Assembly (NCBI GenBank): GCA_036733985.1
Contig: DAIMZM010000010.1
Span: 1 to 36,824, forward strand
From: DAIMZM01 sp036733985
Lineage (GTDB): Bacteria; Bacillota; Dehalobacteriia; UBA4068
Reading direction: 5' to 3'
Length of the DNA: 36,824 nucleotides
Shown here piece by piece: positions 22,523 to 30,984 of this stretch. The position numbers and the translations under genes are program-made. Each line of letters starts with the position of its first letter. Within the stretch, counting starts at the first letter, position 1. Below the pieces are notes generated by a model, which saw only the letters and a list, made by a program, of their open reading frames with translations, made no database searches and had not been told where the DNA came from.

Positions 22523-23647
22523 TTATAAGGTTTCTATATACGCTAAAATCAGCTTAACCGTATTTTCCAGATCATCCAGATGAATGGTGCTGGCGGATGA
22601 ATGGATATAGTGGGAGGGGATGGACAGGCCCATAGCCGCCACCCCGTTGCCGCTGAAAGCCAGGCCCCAGGCGTCGGTAGCGCCGCCGATCAATACCTCC
22701 CGCTGATAGGGGATCTGATTGGCTTCGGCTGCGGCAATCAGCTTACGGGTCAGCGCCGCGGGAACCGCGCTGCCCCGGCTGGCCACGGCCGGGGACCAGT
22801 CGAAAATTTTCACAGCCGGGCCTTGGCCCAGCATCAGGGGTAGATCCTTATCCAAGGTGGCGGGGGTGCCGCCAGCCAAGCCTACATCCACGGCAATGGC
22901 CTGGTCCGGCGCTACCTTATGCCCGGCCACGCCGGCGCCCCGTATCCCCACCTCTTCCTGAACCGTGCCCACAGCGCAAACAGAAAAGCGGTCAAAGCCC
23001 TTTGCCGCCAACCGGCGCAGGACTTCCACCAGAACGGCGCAGCCGGCCCGGTCATCCACGGCGCGGCCATAAAAGGTGCGGGTATTGTTCAGCAGCCCGC
23101 CCTGGGTATCAAAGGTGACGGTATCGCCAATGCGTATGCCCCAGGCTTCCGCTTCTTCCCGGCTGGTAGCGCCCACATCAATAAACAAATCCGCGCAGGG
23201 GATGGTCCGCGCTTTTTCCTCGGCGTTCAGCAGATGGGCCGGCTTGCTGCCGGTGATGCCCAAATAATCCCCGCCTTGGCTATGGACGATCAGCCGCTGG
23301 CTGATCAGGTTCCGGTCGCTGTGAAAGCCCACGCCCACAAAGCGCAGGAAGCCGTTGGCTTCAATATAGCTGACCATCAGCCCCAGTTCATCCATGTGCG
23401 CGGTAAGCATCAGGGTAAAATCAGCCTTGCCCTGGCGGAGGAAGTAGATATTGCCCACCGGATCATCAAAGCATTGATCGTACAAGCCGTCCATCTCCGC
23501 TTTCAGCGCGGCAGCCACCCCTTCCTCATAACCGCTGACGCCGGGAACCTGATCCAGGCGGGCCAAAGTCTTTACCAGGGATGTTCCTTCCATTATCGAT
23601 GCTCCTTCCATTATCGATGCTCCTTCCATTATCGACGCTCCTTCCAT
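22523..23647 (-). CDS. M42-family metallo-aminopeptidase
   Basis: This 374-aa enzyme (356 aa if the last of four starts is used) belongs to the M42 glutamyl/leucyl aminopeptidase family of cytosolic dinuclear-metal enzymes. Seen are the ligands in TAHMDELG, VDDRAGC, VQEEVGIRGA (catalytic Glu and metal Glu), AVDVG and SIPSHYIHSS. The N-terminus MEGASI is repeated three times before MEGTSLVKTLARLDQVPG, where homology begins. Each of the four in-frame ATGs (23647, 23629, 23611, 23593) has its own AAGGAG or GGAGG site. The fourth, at 23593, gives a normal family length; the first has GGAGG and includes all repeats. It lies 33 bp after the aminotransferase gene and presumably finishes peptide breakdown in this series. 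Confidence 0.93.
   Translation of the reverse strand: MEGASIMEGASIMEGASIMEGTSLVKTLARLDQVPGVSGYEEGVAAALKAEMDGLYDQCFDDPVGNIYFLRQGKADFTLMLTAHMDELGLMVSYIEANGFLRFVGVGFHSDRNLISQRLIVHSQGGDYLGITGSKPAHLLNAEEKARTIPCADLFIDVGATSREEAEAWGIRIGDTVTFDTQGGLLNNTRTFYGRAVDDRAGCAVLVEVLRRLAAKGFDRFSVCAVGTVQEEVGIRGAGVAGHKVAPDQAIAVDVGLAGGTPATLDKDLPLMLGQGPAVKIFDWSPAVASRGSAVPAALTRKLIAAAEANQIPYQREVLIGGATDAWGLAFSGNGVAAMGLSIPSHYIHSSASTIHLDDLENTVKLILAYIETL
23594..23647 (-). repeat. Three 18-bp tandem repeats, each an ATG plus a Shine-Dalgarno site
   Basis: On the minus strand ATGGAAGGAGCATCGATA occurs three times in a row (the first copy has GTCG for ATCG), then a fourth partial copy continues into the gene. Because 18 is divisible by 3, all ATGs are in frame, and the AAGGAG of each copy sits at a proper distance before the next ATG. 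Confidence 0.92.
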
Positions 23648-23680
23648 AGCGGTCCTCCTTTTTTTCTCAGCCGGCCCGGT

Positions 23681-24859
23681 TTATAAGCCGGCAACAAAAG
23701 CGGCAAAGCGGCGGAAGCCTTCCTGCAGATCCTCCATGGAGGCTGCCACGGAGAAGCGGATATGGCCTTCGCCATAAGTCCCGAAATCCGTTCCGGAGAG
23801 GGCCGCCACCCCGCCTTCCAGCAGCAGGCGGTCGGCGAATGCCTTGCTTTTCAGCCCCAGGCCGGAGATATCCGGGAACAGGTAAAAAGCGCCTTCCGGC
23901 ATCTTGCAGGCCACGCCGGGTATGCTATTCAAGGCGTCCGTCAGATAGCGGCTGCGGGCCTGGTATTGATCGCACATCATCACCACTGCTTCCTGGTCGC
24001 CCTGGATGGCGCTTAAGGCGGACATCTGCACAAAAGCGCTGGTGCAGGAATTGGAATTGATCATCAGCCGGTTGATCTGGGCGATGAGGTTTTTGTTTGC
24101 CACACCATAGCCCAGACGCCAGCCCGGCATGGCATAAGTCTTGGAGAAGCTTTCCAGAATGATCGTCCGTTCCTTCATCCCCGGCAGGCTGGCAATGGAG
24201 GTCACCGGACTATGGTCGAAAACCAAGCGGGAATAAATTTCGTCGGACAGGATATAAGCATTGGTTCCTTCTAATATTTCGGCTATTTGCTGAATATCCT
24301 CCTGCCGCAGCAGGCCGCCGGTGGGATTGGCCGGATTATTGAGGACGATCAGCCGGGTCTTGGGCGTGATCAGGGCCTTCAGCTCCTCCGGATCAATGCG
24401 GAAATCGTTTTTCTGCAAGATGGGCAGGGGCACAGGCTTGCCGCCGGCAAAATTGATGCAGGACTCATAAACCGGGAAACCGGGATTGGGATAGATAACC
24501 TCGTCGCCCTGGTCGATCAAAGCCAGCATGGTATAGAAAATGATCGGCTTGCCCCCGGGCACCACCACGATCTCCTCCGGGCCCACATTCACATGCTTAT
24601 AGACGCGGCAATACTCGGCCAGGCCTTCCCGGACTTCCCGGATGCCCTGGGAATCGGTATATTTGGTGAAACCGTCCCGGATGGCTTGGGCAGCGCCCTC
24701 CTGGATATGCCGGGGCGCGAAAAAGTCCGGCTGGCCGATTTCCAGATGGATGATACTCCGGCCCTGGGCCTCCAGGGCCTTAGCCCGGCTCAGGACTTCG
24801 AAAGCGCTTTCCGTGCCCAATCTGCCCATGCGTTTGGCAAATATGGTGTCATTAAACAT
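23681..24859 (-). CDS. Class I/II PLP-dependent aminotransferase
   Basis: This 392-aa fold-type I aminotransferase has the usual landmarks: GQPDF near 42-46, NNPANPTGG (174-182), SDEIY with Asp206 for the pyridine nitrogen, SFSKTYAMPGWRLGY with the Schiff-base Lys240, and a C-terminal IRFSVA arginine. Aspartate, alanine or aromatic aminotransferases share these features, so the amino acid used is open. AGGAGG precedes the ATG. It lies between the M24 and M42 peptidase genes with gaps of about 30 bp, which suggests transamination of amino acids released from imported peptides. Confidence 0.93.
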   Translation of the reverse strand: MFNDTIFAKRMGRLGTESAFEVLSRAKALEAQGRSIIHLEIGQPDFFAPRHIQEGAAQAIRDGFTKYTDSQGIREVREGLAEYCRVYKHVNVGPEEIVVVPGGKPIIFYTMLALIDQGDEVIYPNPGFPVYESCINFAGGKPVPLPILQKNDFRIDPEELKALITPKTRLIVLNNPANPTGGLLRQEDIQQIAEILEGTNAYILSDEIYSRLVFDHSPVTSIASLPGMKERTIILESFSKTYAMPGWRLGYGVANKNLIAQINRLMINSNSCTSAFVQMSALSAIQGDQEAVVMMCDQYQARSRYLTDALNSIPGVACKMPEGAFYLFPDISGLGLKSKAFADRLLLEGGVAALSGTDFGTYGEGHIRFSVAASMEDLQEGFRRFAAFVAGL

Positions 24860-24886
24860 AAAGCCCTCCTAACGTTAGCTCGCGTT

Positions 24887-25978
24887 TTACAGCTCAATCA
24901 GTTCCCTGGGAAAGTCGTTCATGGACAGGGGGCCCTGGCCGGTAGCGACTACGATATCTTCCACGCGGACGCCCATTTTCCCGGCGAGATAAATGCCCGG
25001 CTCAATGCTGAAGGTCATGCCCTCGCCGATGGGGCGCTTGTTCCCGGCAACGATATAGGATTCCTCGTGCAGCTCGATACCGATGCCATGACCGGTGCGA
25101 TGCAAAAAGTTCGGCCCATAACCGGCGGCGGTAATCACATCCCGGGCGGCTTTATCCACATCCTCGCAGGCCACGCCCAGTTGGGCGGCGGCAAAGCCGG
25201 CCCGGTTGGCAGCCAGGACAGCGTCATAAACCCGTTTCATTTCATCCGTGGCTTTGCCCAGGCACATGGTCCGGGTGATGTCGGAGCAATAATTGCCCAG
25301 ACGGGCGCCAAAATCCATGGTGATGAACTGGCCTTTGGCCAGGGGTGTTTTGGTATAGCCCGGATGGGGGTTGGCGCCGTTGGCGCCAAAGGCGATGATG
25401 GGGTTAAAGGCCATGGCTTCCGCGCCCTTGGTCTTGCACATGAATTCGATCTTGAAAGCGATGTCCTGTTCATACACGCCTTCCTTGAGGAAAGGCTGTA
25501 TTTCCCCCATCACCTCATCCACCAATTGCCCAGCCTGCCGCAGCAGGCTGATCTCGTCCGCATCCTTGAAGATGCGGCATTCCTTCATAATTTCATCAGC
25601 GGCCAGCAGTTCCACCCCGGAGAGGAAAGGCAGGATCTGCAGGAAATGCTGGGTGAGCAGCATATCGTCCACAGCCACCCGGCGGGGATTCCGGCAATAG
25701 CGGCTCAGCATCTCGGCGGGGCGCTCCCCGTCTACCCAATAGTGGGTGTCCCACTGGCCCTGATTCAGGCCCTCGATAAAATCATGGATCATGGCAGGCA
25801 GGATGAACACCATCCCGCCGCTTTTAGGCACGATATACAATTGCATGCGCTCGTCATAGATGGTGCTGATGCCGGTTAGGTAGAAGGTGTTGGGAGAGGC
25901 GGTGAGCAGCAGGTAGTCAACATGCTCAGCTGCCATCAGGGACTGGACCTTTGCTAAACGGCGGGCATAGTCGGCCAT
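24887..25978 (-). CDS. M24-family Xaa-Pro-type peptidase
   Basis: This 363-aa protein has a creatinase-like N-terminal domain (about 1-130) and a pita-bread catalytic domain. All five metal ligands are present: Asp222 (MDFG), Asp233 (SDITRT), His297 (HRTGHGIG), Glu326 (SIEPG) and Glu340 (RVED). That supports a Xaa-Pro aminopeptidase or prolidase rather than creatinase, which lacks the metal site, though M24 family members are hard to separate. AGGAGG precedes the ATG at 25978. It lies 94 bp after hyuB, across a stem-loop. Confidence 0.92.
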   Translation of the reverse strand: MADYARRLAKVQSLMAAEHVDYLLLTASPNTFYLTGISTIYDERMQLYIVPKSGGMVFILPAMIHDFIEGLNQGQWDTHYWVDGERPAEMLSRYCRNPRRVAVDDMLLTQHFLQILPFLSGVELLAADEIMKECRIFKDADEISLLRQAGQLVDEVMGEIQPFLKEGVYEQDIAFKIEFMCKTKGAEAMAFNPIIAFGANGANPHPGYTKTPLAKGQFITMDFGARLGNYCSDITRTMCLGKATDEMKRVYDAVLAANRAGFAAAQLGVACEDVDKAARDVITAAGYGPNFLHRTGHGIGIELHEESYIVAGNKRPIGEGMTFSIEPGIYLAGKMGVRVEDIVVATGQGPLSMNDFPRELIEL

Positions 25979-26031
25979 ATCAATTTCCTCCTAACGTTTT
26001 TAAGCTTAGCTATTTTCTAAACTTATCCAAA

Positions 26032-26058
26032 CCTGCCGCTGATTAGCTCAGCGGCAGG
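26032..26058 (-). other. Intercistronic stem-loop between hyuB and the M24 peptidase gene
   Basis: CCTGCCGCTGA (26032-26042) pairs perfectly with TCAGCGGCAGG (26048-26058) around 5 nt. On the minus strand only UUU follows, so it is at best a partial terminator. It could set different expression of hyuAB and the peptidases. Confidence 0.6.
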
Positions 26059-26072
26059 CAAAGTCCATTGTC

Positions 26073-27797
26073 CTAGCCCCGCAGGCGGTTGGTGGCAGCT
26101 TCGTCCACCAGGCCCCGGGCCGTATCGATCACCACGCCGTAAACTTCCCGGGCTTCCTGATCCGTAATGAAGTCATTGGCCCAATCCTGCAGCACCAGAG
26201 CTGCGGGACGCCGGCGCGGATTGCCGTAGCCGCCGCCGCTGCCGGAAGTGAAGCGCACCACATCCCCTTTATCCAGCGGCACATTGGACCAGACAGAGGA
26301 GCGGGTCACACTGTTGTCCTTGGCCCGGATGACCTCCACGCTGTTGGGCGCGCCGTCCTGGCCGTCTTGCAGCCCCCAGGGCAGTGATTTATGCCTGCTG
26401 TAGAGGGTGGTGAGGGCGGCGTTGGAATTGGTGATGCGGTAATCGCGGATCAAACCCCGGCCGCCCACATAATAGCCGGCGCCGGTTTCATTGCGGATAG
26501 CGTACTGTTCCACCCGGAGCGGGTAGCGGTATTCGCAAACTTCCGCCGGAATGATGAAGGTCTCCCCGTCGGAAATGGCCACCAGGCCGTTTTCGCCGTC
26601 TTTGTTGTAGCCCGCGCCCCAGCCGCCGGCATGGGGTTCGCAGAGCACAAAGGGCTTATGGTCCCGGTCGTCGGTGCCGCCGATGATGGTGCCGGAAATG
26701 GAGAGGAAATGTCCGGCGGCAATGCGTTCCGGCAGGGCCGGCGCCATGGCCTTGAGGATGATATCCGTGAGCATCTGCTCCGCTTCCCAGTTGCAGGAGA
26801 CGGCAAAGGGCCGGGGGGCGTTGAACAGGCTGCCTTCCGGGGCGATCACCTTCAAGGGCCGGTAGAAGCCTTCATTGGGGCTGGCGTGGGGCGCGATCAG
26901 GGCATTGTAAGCAATGCGCGCGCCGGAATAAGCGCCATATTTGGAACAGTTGATGGGGGCCATCACCGCCGAATCCGTGCCGGTGAAGTCAAAGATCACT
27001 TCCTCGTCGGTGATGGTGACCTTGGCCTTGATTTTGATATCGCCGATGCCGCAAGCGCCGGTATCCAGGATATCCTCAGCCTCATAAGAGCCCTTGACCA
27101 GCTTGCCGATTTCCAGCAGCGCCAGCTTATAGCCATTATCCAGAATATGCTGCATGCTTTCCAGAACCATGCTCTTGCCGTATTTGTCAAAGATTTCGAT
27201 CAGCCGGGCCTCGGCGGTGCGTAAAGCGGCTGTCTGTGAAAACAGCTCGCCCATGGCCATTTCCGGCGTACGGGTATTGGCTTCGATGATATCCCGTACC
27301 GATTCATTGAACACGCCGCCGTCATAAATGCGGATATCCGGCAATTGCAGGCCTTCCTGGAAGATTTCCGTGGCGTCCGTGGCCCAGCTGCCCAGCTGCT
27401 TGCCGCCGATCTCGTTCCAATGCCCTTTATTGACCACAAAGGCCACCAGCTCGCCCCCATAGAACACCGGCATGATCGCGGCGATATCATTCAAATGAGT
27501 GCCGGAGCCGGTATAAGGATCATTGCTGAGGAACATATCCCCGGGCTTCAGGTTCTCTTTGCCAAATTTGCGCAGGATGGCCTGGGCGGCAAAGGTGACC
27601 GCGCCCATAAACATGGTCACGCCGTTGGCCTGGCTGATCAGATTGCCTTCCGCGTCGGAAATACCGCAGGCGCAGTCCAGAACCTCGTAAATGATGGAGC
27701 TCTGGCTGGTGCGGCCCCAGGCGTAAAACATTTCTTCCGCGGCGGCCATCAGGCCCTGGGCAATATTTTCTCTGGTGAAAAGGTCTAAAGTCGACAT
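26073..27797 (-). CDS. hyuB: Hydantoinase/oxoprolinase B-type subunit
   Basis: This 574-aa protein belongs to the HyuB family, the partner subunit in ATP-dependent hydantoinases, 5-oxoprolinases and related carboxylases. Visible are FLSNDPYTGSGTHLNDI (90-105), NKGHWNEIGG (123-132), FDFTGTDSAV and a Gly-rich C-terminal SGSGGGYGNPRRR, all conserved in the family. It starts 2 bp after the hyuA stop, with GGGTG as the ribosome site, so the two are translated together. The C-terminus is of normal length. The cyclic amide opened cannot be told from sequence. Stop codon is TAG. Confidence 0.93.
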   Translation of the reverse strand: MSTLDLFTRENIAQGLMAAAEEMFYAWGRTSQSSIIYEVLDCACGISDAEGNLISQANGVTMFMGAVTFAAQAILRKFGKENLKPGDMFLSNDPYTGSGTHLNDIAAIMPVFYGGELVAFVVNKGHWNEIGGKQLGSWATDATEIFQEGLQLPDIRIYDGGVFNESVRDIIEANTRTPEMAMGELFSQTAALRTAEARLIEIFDKYGKSMVLESMQHILDNGYKLALLEIGKLVKGSYEAEDILDTGACGIGDIKIKAKVTITDEEVIFDFTGTDSAVMAPINCSKYGAYSGARIAYNALIAPHASPNEGFYRPLKVIAPEGSLFNAPRPFAVSCNWEAEQMLTDIILKAMAPALPERIAAGHFLSISGTIIGGTDDRDHKPFVLCEPHAGGWGAGYNKDGENGLVAISDGETFIIPAEVCEYRYPLRVEQYAIRNETGAGYYVGGRGLIRDYRITNSNAALTTLYSRHKSLPWGLQDGQDGAPNSVEVIRAKDNSVTRSSVWSNVPLDKGDVVRFTSGSGGGYGNPRRRPAALVLQDWANDFITDQEAREVYGVVIDTARGLVDEAATNRLRG

Positions 27798-27799
27798 GC

Positions 27800-29854
27800 T
27801 TACACCCCCGTATAGATAATCATATTTCCGTATTCGTCTACATCCAGGGTCTGCTTAGGGCAGAGCACCGTCACAGACTTGGTCTCCTCCACAATGGCGG
27901 GGCCGGTGATCCGGTCGCCGGGGGAGAGCTTGGCCCGGTCGTAAACCTGGCTCATCTGCTTGCCGTAATCCAGGAAATAAACCTCGCGCTGGCCTTTCAG
28001 CGCTTCCTTAAACGCATTCTGGCTGGCGATTTTCTTAATGGCGGGCTTGGGCACCACACCGTAAGCCGTCAGGTTGAAGCTGACGAATTCTACCGGCGCC
28101 CCCGGCATGCTGAAGGTATAATGCAGATGGTGCAGATCGTCAAACTTGCGCCTGGCTTCGTCAATGCTCTGCTGGGTGATTTCCCCGCCGGCCAGCGGCG
28201 TAGCCACCGTATGCTCCTGGCCCACATAGCGCAGTTCCACGGTGCGGAGGAAGATCACGTCGTCTTTATTGATATTCTGCTTTTCGAATATAGCCACCGC
28301 CTCGGCTTCCATGCCGCCGTAGATGGCCGAAGCTTTGCTGATATCCGCATTGGCCACCGGCATGATGCAGGTCTGCATGAAATCCTGGCGCAAATCGGTC
28401 ATCAGCATGCCCCAGGCGGAGAAGGTGCCGGGCAGATTGGGAACGATTAGCTTATTCACTTTCAGTTCAGCGGCCAGATAGGGGCTGAGCAAAGCGCCGT
28501 TGCCGCCCTGGGCCAGCATGGTGAATTCCTGGGGGTCATAACCCCGGCGCACCGAGACCAGCTTTAAAGCATTGAGCATATTGCTGCTGGCCGCCTGGAT
28601 AATAGCCATGGCCGCGTCCTCGATGCTGATCTTGAAATGTTCGGCAATGGGCCGGATGGCTTCCCGGGCTCTTTCCTTGCTGATCTTAAAAGCGCCGCCC
28701 AGGAAGTTCTCCGGATCAATGCGCCCCGCCACCACATTGGCGTCGGTCAGAGTGGGCTTGGTGCCGCCAATGCCGTAGCAGGCCGGGCCAGGGTCGGCGC
28801 CGGCGCTCTCCGGCCCCACTTTAAGGATGCCGATATCGTCGATCCAGGCAATGGAACCGCCGCCCGCGCCGATTTCGATAATATCCACCACCGGGCTTTT
28901 CACCGGATAACCGGCAAAGGTGGGCGTCCATTCCAGCTTATATTCGGTGGTCACCTTGACTTCGCCATTGCTGATCAGCGAGGTTTTGGCGGTGGTGCCC
29001 CCCACGTCCATGGTGATGATATTGTTTTCTCCCAGCACCTTGCCGAGAACCGCGGCGCCGATCACGCCGCCCACCGGGCCGGATTCGATCAGGCTGATGG
29101 GAATCTCCTTGGCCCGGTCAAAGGTGGCGGTACCGCCGTTGCTCTGCATGGCATGGGGCTCTTTTTGCAGGCCCATATCCGTCAGGGTGTTTTTCAGGGT
29201 ATCCAGATACAGGCGGGCGGCAGGCATCACATAGGCGTTCAGCACCGTGGTGCTGGTGCGCTCATATTCCCGCCAGACTTTAAGGAGGGAGGAGGAAATG
29301 CTGATCTCCAGCCCCGGCAGTTCCCTGGCCAGGATCTGGCCGGCGAATTCCTCCGGCTGGGAATTGGCATAGGAATTGAGGAAGCAGACCGCTACCGCTT
29401 CAGCGCCGGTGGCCTTGATCTTTTTCGCCACCGCCACCAGATCCGCTTCGCTGAGCTCCCGGAGGACATTGCCCTGGAAATCCACCCGCTCATCCACTTC
29501 AAAGCGCATGTTCCGCGCCACATAGGGCACGGGCTTCTTATAGAAATAATTGTACAGGTCGGGCCGGTTGGAACGGCCGATCTCCAGCACGTCCCGGAAC
29601 CCCTTGGTCGTGACCAGCGCGGTTTTAGCGCCTTTGCGTTCGGTTACCGCATTGATCACCACGGTGGTGCCGTGAACGAAGTATTCCACATCCTTAAGGC
29701 TGATGCCGGAAGCGTTGACCGCATTGATCACGCCCTTGGCAAAATTGGCAGGGGTGGTATGGGCCTTTTCTTCAATGATCCGCCCGGTATCCTCATCCAG
29801 GCAGACAAAATCCGTAAAGGTTCCGCCAATATCAGCCGCTACTCTTAATGACAT
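27800..29854 (-). CDS. hyuA: Hydantoinase/oxoprolinase A-type subunit
   Basis: This 684-aa protein is of the HyuA family. It has an N-terminal actin-like ATPase fold (AADIGGTFTDF at 7-17) and a second phosphate-binding motif, MDVGGTTAKTSL (about 275-287). GAGGGSIAW, GADPGPACYGIGGTKPTLTDANVV and RRGYDP follow. With HyuB it would use ATP to activate and hydrolyse a cyclic amide such as 5-oxoproline, N-methylhydantoin or another hydantoin; acetone and acetophenone carboxylases share this core. AGGAGG lies before the ATG at 29854. It follows the last opp gene by 125 bp without a clear promoter, so a common transcript is likely. Confidence 0.93.
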   Translation of the reverse strand: MSLRVAADIGGTFTDFVCLDEDTGRIIEEKAHTTPANFAKGVINAVNASGISLKDVEYFVHGTTVVINAVTERKGAKTALVTTKGFRDVLEIGRSNRPDLYNYFYKKPVPYVARNMRFEVDERVDFQGNVLRELSEADLVAVAKKIKATGAEAVAVCFLNSYANSQPEEFAGQILARELPGLEISISSSLLKVWREYERTSTTVLNAYVMPAARLYLDTLKNTLTDMGLQKEPHAMQSNGGTATFDRAKEIPISLIESGPVGGVIGAAVLGKVLGENNIITMDVGGTTAKTSLISNGEVKVTTEYKLEWTPTFAGYPVKSPVVDIIEIGAGGGSIAWIDDIGILKVGPESAGADPGPACYGIGGTKPTLTDANVVAGRIDPENFLGGAFKISKERAREAIRPIAEHFKISIEDAAMAIIQAASSNMLNALKLVSVRRGYDPQEFTMLAQGGNGALLSPYLAAELKVNKLIVPNLPGTFSAWGMLMTDLRQDFMQTCIMPVANADISKASAIYGGMEAEAVAIFEKQNINKDDVIFLRTVELRYVGQEHTVATPLAGGEITQQSIDEARRKFDDLHHLHYTFSMPGAPVEFVSFNLTAYGVVPKPAIKKIASQNAFKEALKGQREVYFLDYGKQMSQVYDRAKLSPGDRITGPAIVEETKSVTVLCPKQTLDVDEYGNMIIYTGV

Positions 29855-29979
29855 AACTTTGACCTCCTTAGACTGTACTTGATAGGTGATGCCTTAGAAA
29901 AAGTGCGCATTTAACCACAGCCTTTAATCCCGGGGACTAAAAACTGGACGCATTCGCTATAATTTGGGGCTAAACCGGC

Positions 29980-30984
29980 TTAGAGCAGTTCCGGCTGAAC
30001 CAGTTCCGGGTAATCGTTAAACAGATGGCAGCGGACGCAATGCCCGTTTTCCGTTACCCTGATCTTGGGATCCTCTTGTTCGCAGATCGCCATCTTGCAA
30101 AAACAGCGGGTATTGAAGCTGCAGCCATTGGGAATATTCACCGGCGAGGGGATTTCCCCGGTGGAGCGGATGCGCTTGGGCTTCAGCGCCTCCTCCTCAT
30201 CAGAAACCACCGGTATGGCGGAAAGCAGCATTTGCGTGTACGGATGCAGGGGGTTCTGATAAAAGCTTTCCGTGGGGGCAATCTCGCAGATCTTACCCAG
30301 ATAGAGAATGGCCACCCGGTCGGAAATATTACGCATCAGGCCCATATCATGGGTGATCAGCATATAGGTCAGCTGACGCTCCGCCTGGATCTTCATCAGC
30401 ATATTGATAATTTTGGCCTGAATGGACACGTCCAGGGAGGAGGTGGGCTCGTCCAAAATAATGAACTGAGGATCGCTGCATAATGCCCTGGCAATGGACA
30501 CCAGCTGCTTTTCACCGCCGCCGATATTATTGGGCGACTTATAGAGGAAATTCTTGGGCAGCTCCACCATATCCAGGATTTCCAGGATCTTTTTATTAAT
30601 CTGGTCCTTGGGTACGATACGGTGGACCATTAAGGGCAGGCTCAAGATTTGCAGCACATCCTGATAGGGGTTCAGGGAGGAGCCGGGATCCTGGAACACG
30701 ATCTGCACATTCTTCTTAAAGGCCATGCTCCGTTTTACCGTATTGCTGGGGATCTCCTGGCCGTCGAAAAAGATTTGCCCGCCGGTGGCTTTGTACATGC
30801 CCATCACCGTATAAGCGATGGTGCTTTTGCCGGATCCTGATTCTCCCACCAGGCCTAAAATTTCACCCCTGCGGGCGGACAGGCTGACCCCGTCCACCGC
30901 CCGCACCGCATGGGTACGGTCAATAGGGAAATACTGCTTGAGGTTCCTGAGGGTCAGGATATCTGTATTTTGCTGTTCCGCCAT
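29980..30984 (-). CDS. oppF: Oligopeptide ABC transporter ATPase, OppF-type
   Basis: This 334-aa ATPase has Walker A GESGSGKST (47-55), Q-loop Gln98, Walker B FIILDEP (174-180) and switch His in LITHDMGLM. The C-terminal OppD/F extension carries cysteines (GCSFNTRCFCKMAICEQEDP). The signature motif is IGGGEKQ (154-160) instead of the usual LSGGQRQ, so the composite ATP site it completes may be impaired. The ATG at 30984 overlaps the oppD stop as TAATG with GGAGGTGG upstream; an in-frame start at 31224 lies inside oppD and is not needed. Confidence 0.92.
   Translation of the reverse strand: MAEQQNTDILTLRNLKQYFPIDRTHAVRAVDGVSLSARRGEILGLVGESGSGKSTIAYTVMGMYKATGGQIFFDGQEIPSNTVKRSMAFKKNVQIVFQDPGSSLNPYQDVLQILSLPLMVHRIVPKDQINKKILEILDMVELPKNFLYKSPNNIGGGEKQLVSIARALCSDPQFIILDEPTSSLDVSIQAKIINMLMKIQAERQLTYMLITHDMGLMRNISDRVAILYLGKICEIAPTESFYQNPLHPYTQMLLSAIPVVSDEEEALKPKRIRSTGEIPSPVNIPNGCSFNTRCFCKMAICEQEDPKIRVTENGHCVRCHLFNDYPELVQPELL

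Noticed and set aside
23594..23647. Short CRISPR-like repeat array
   Set aside because: Repeats are directly adjacent without spacers, in frame, and inside a coding region.
24287..25879. 530-codon plus-strand frame
   Set aside because: It is antisense to the aminotransferase and M24 peptidase genes, crosses both, and has no family motifs; such long frames arise from GC-rich codon bias.
24887..25978. Creatinase (with HyuAB as a creatinine/N-methylhydantoin pathway)
   Set aside because: All five M24 metal ligands are present, which fits a metallopeptidase; creatinase lacks the metal site.
28637..29848. 403-codon plus-strand frame
   Set aside because: It lies antisense to hyuA, whose motifs are clear; it has no recognisable domain.
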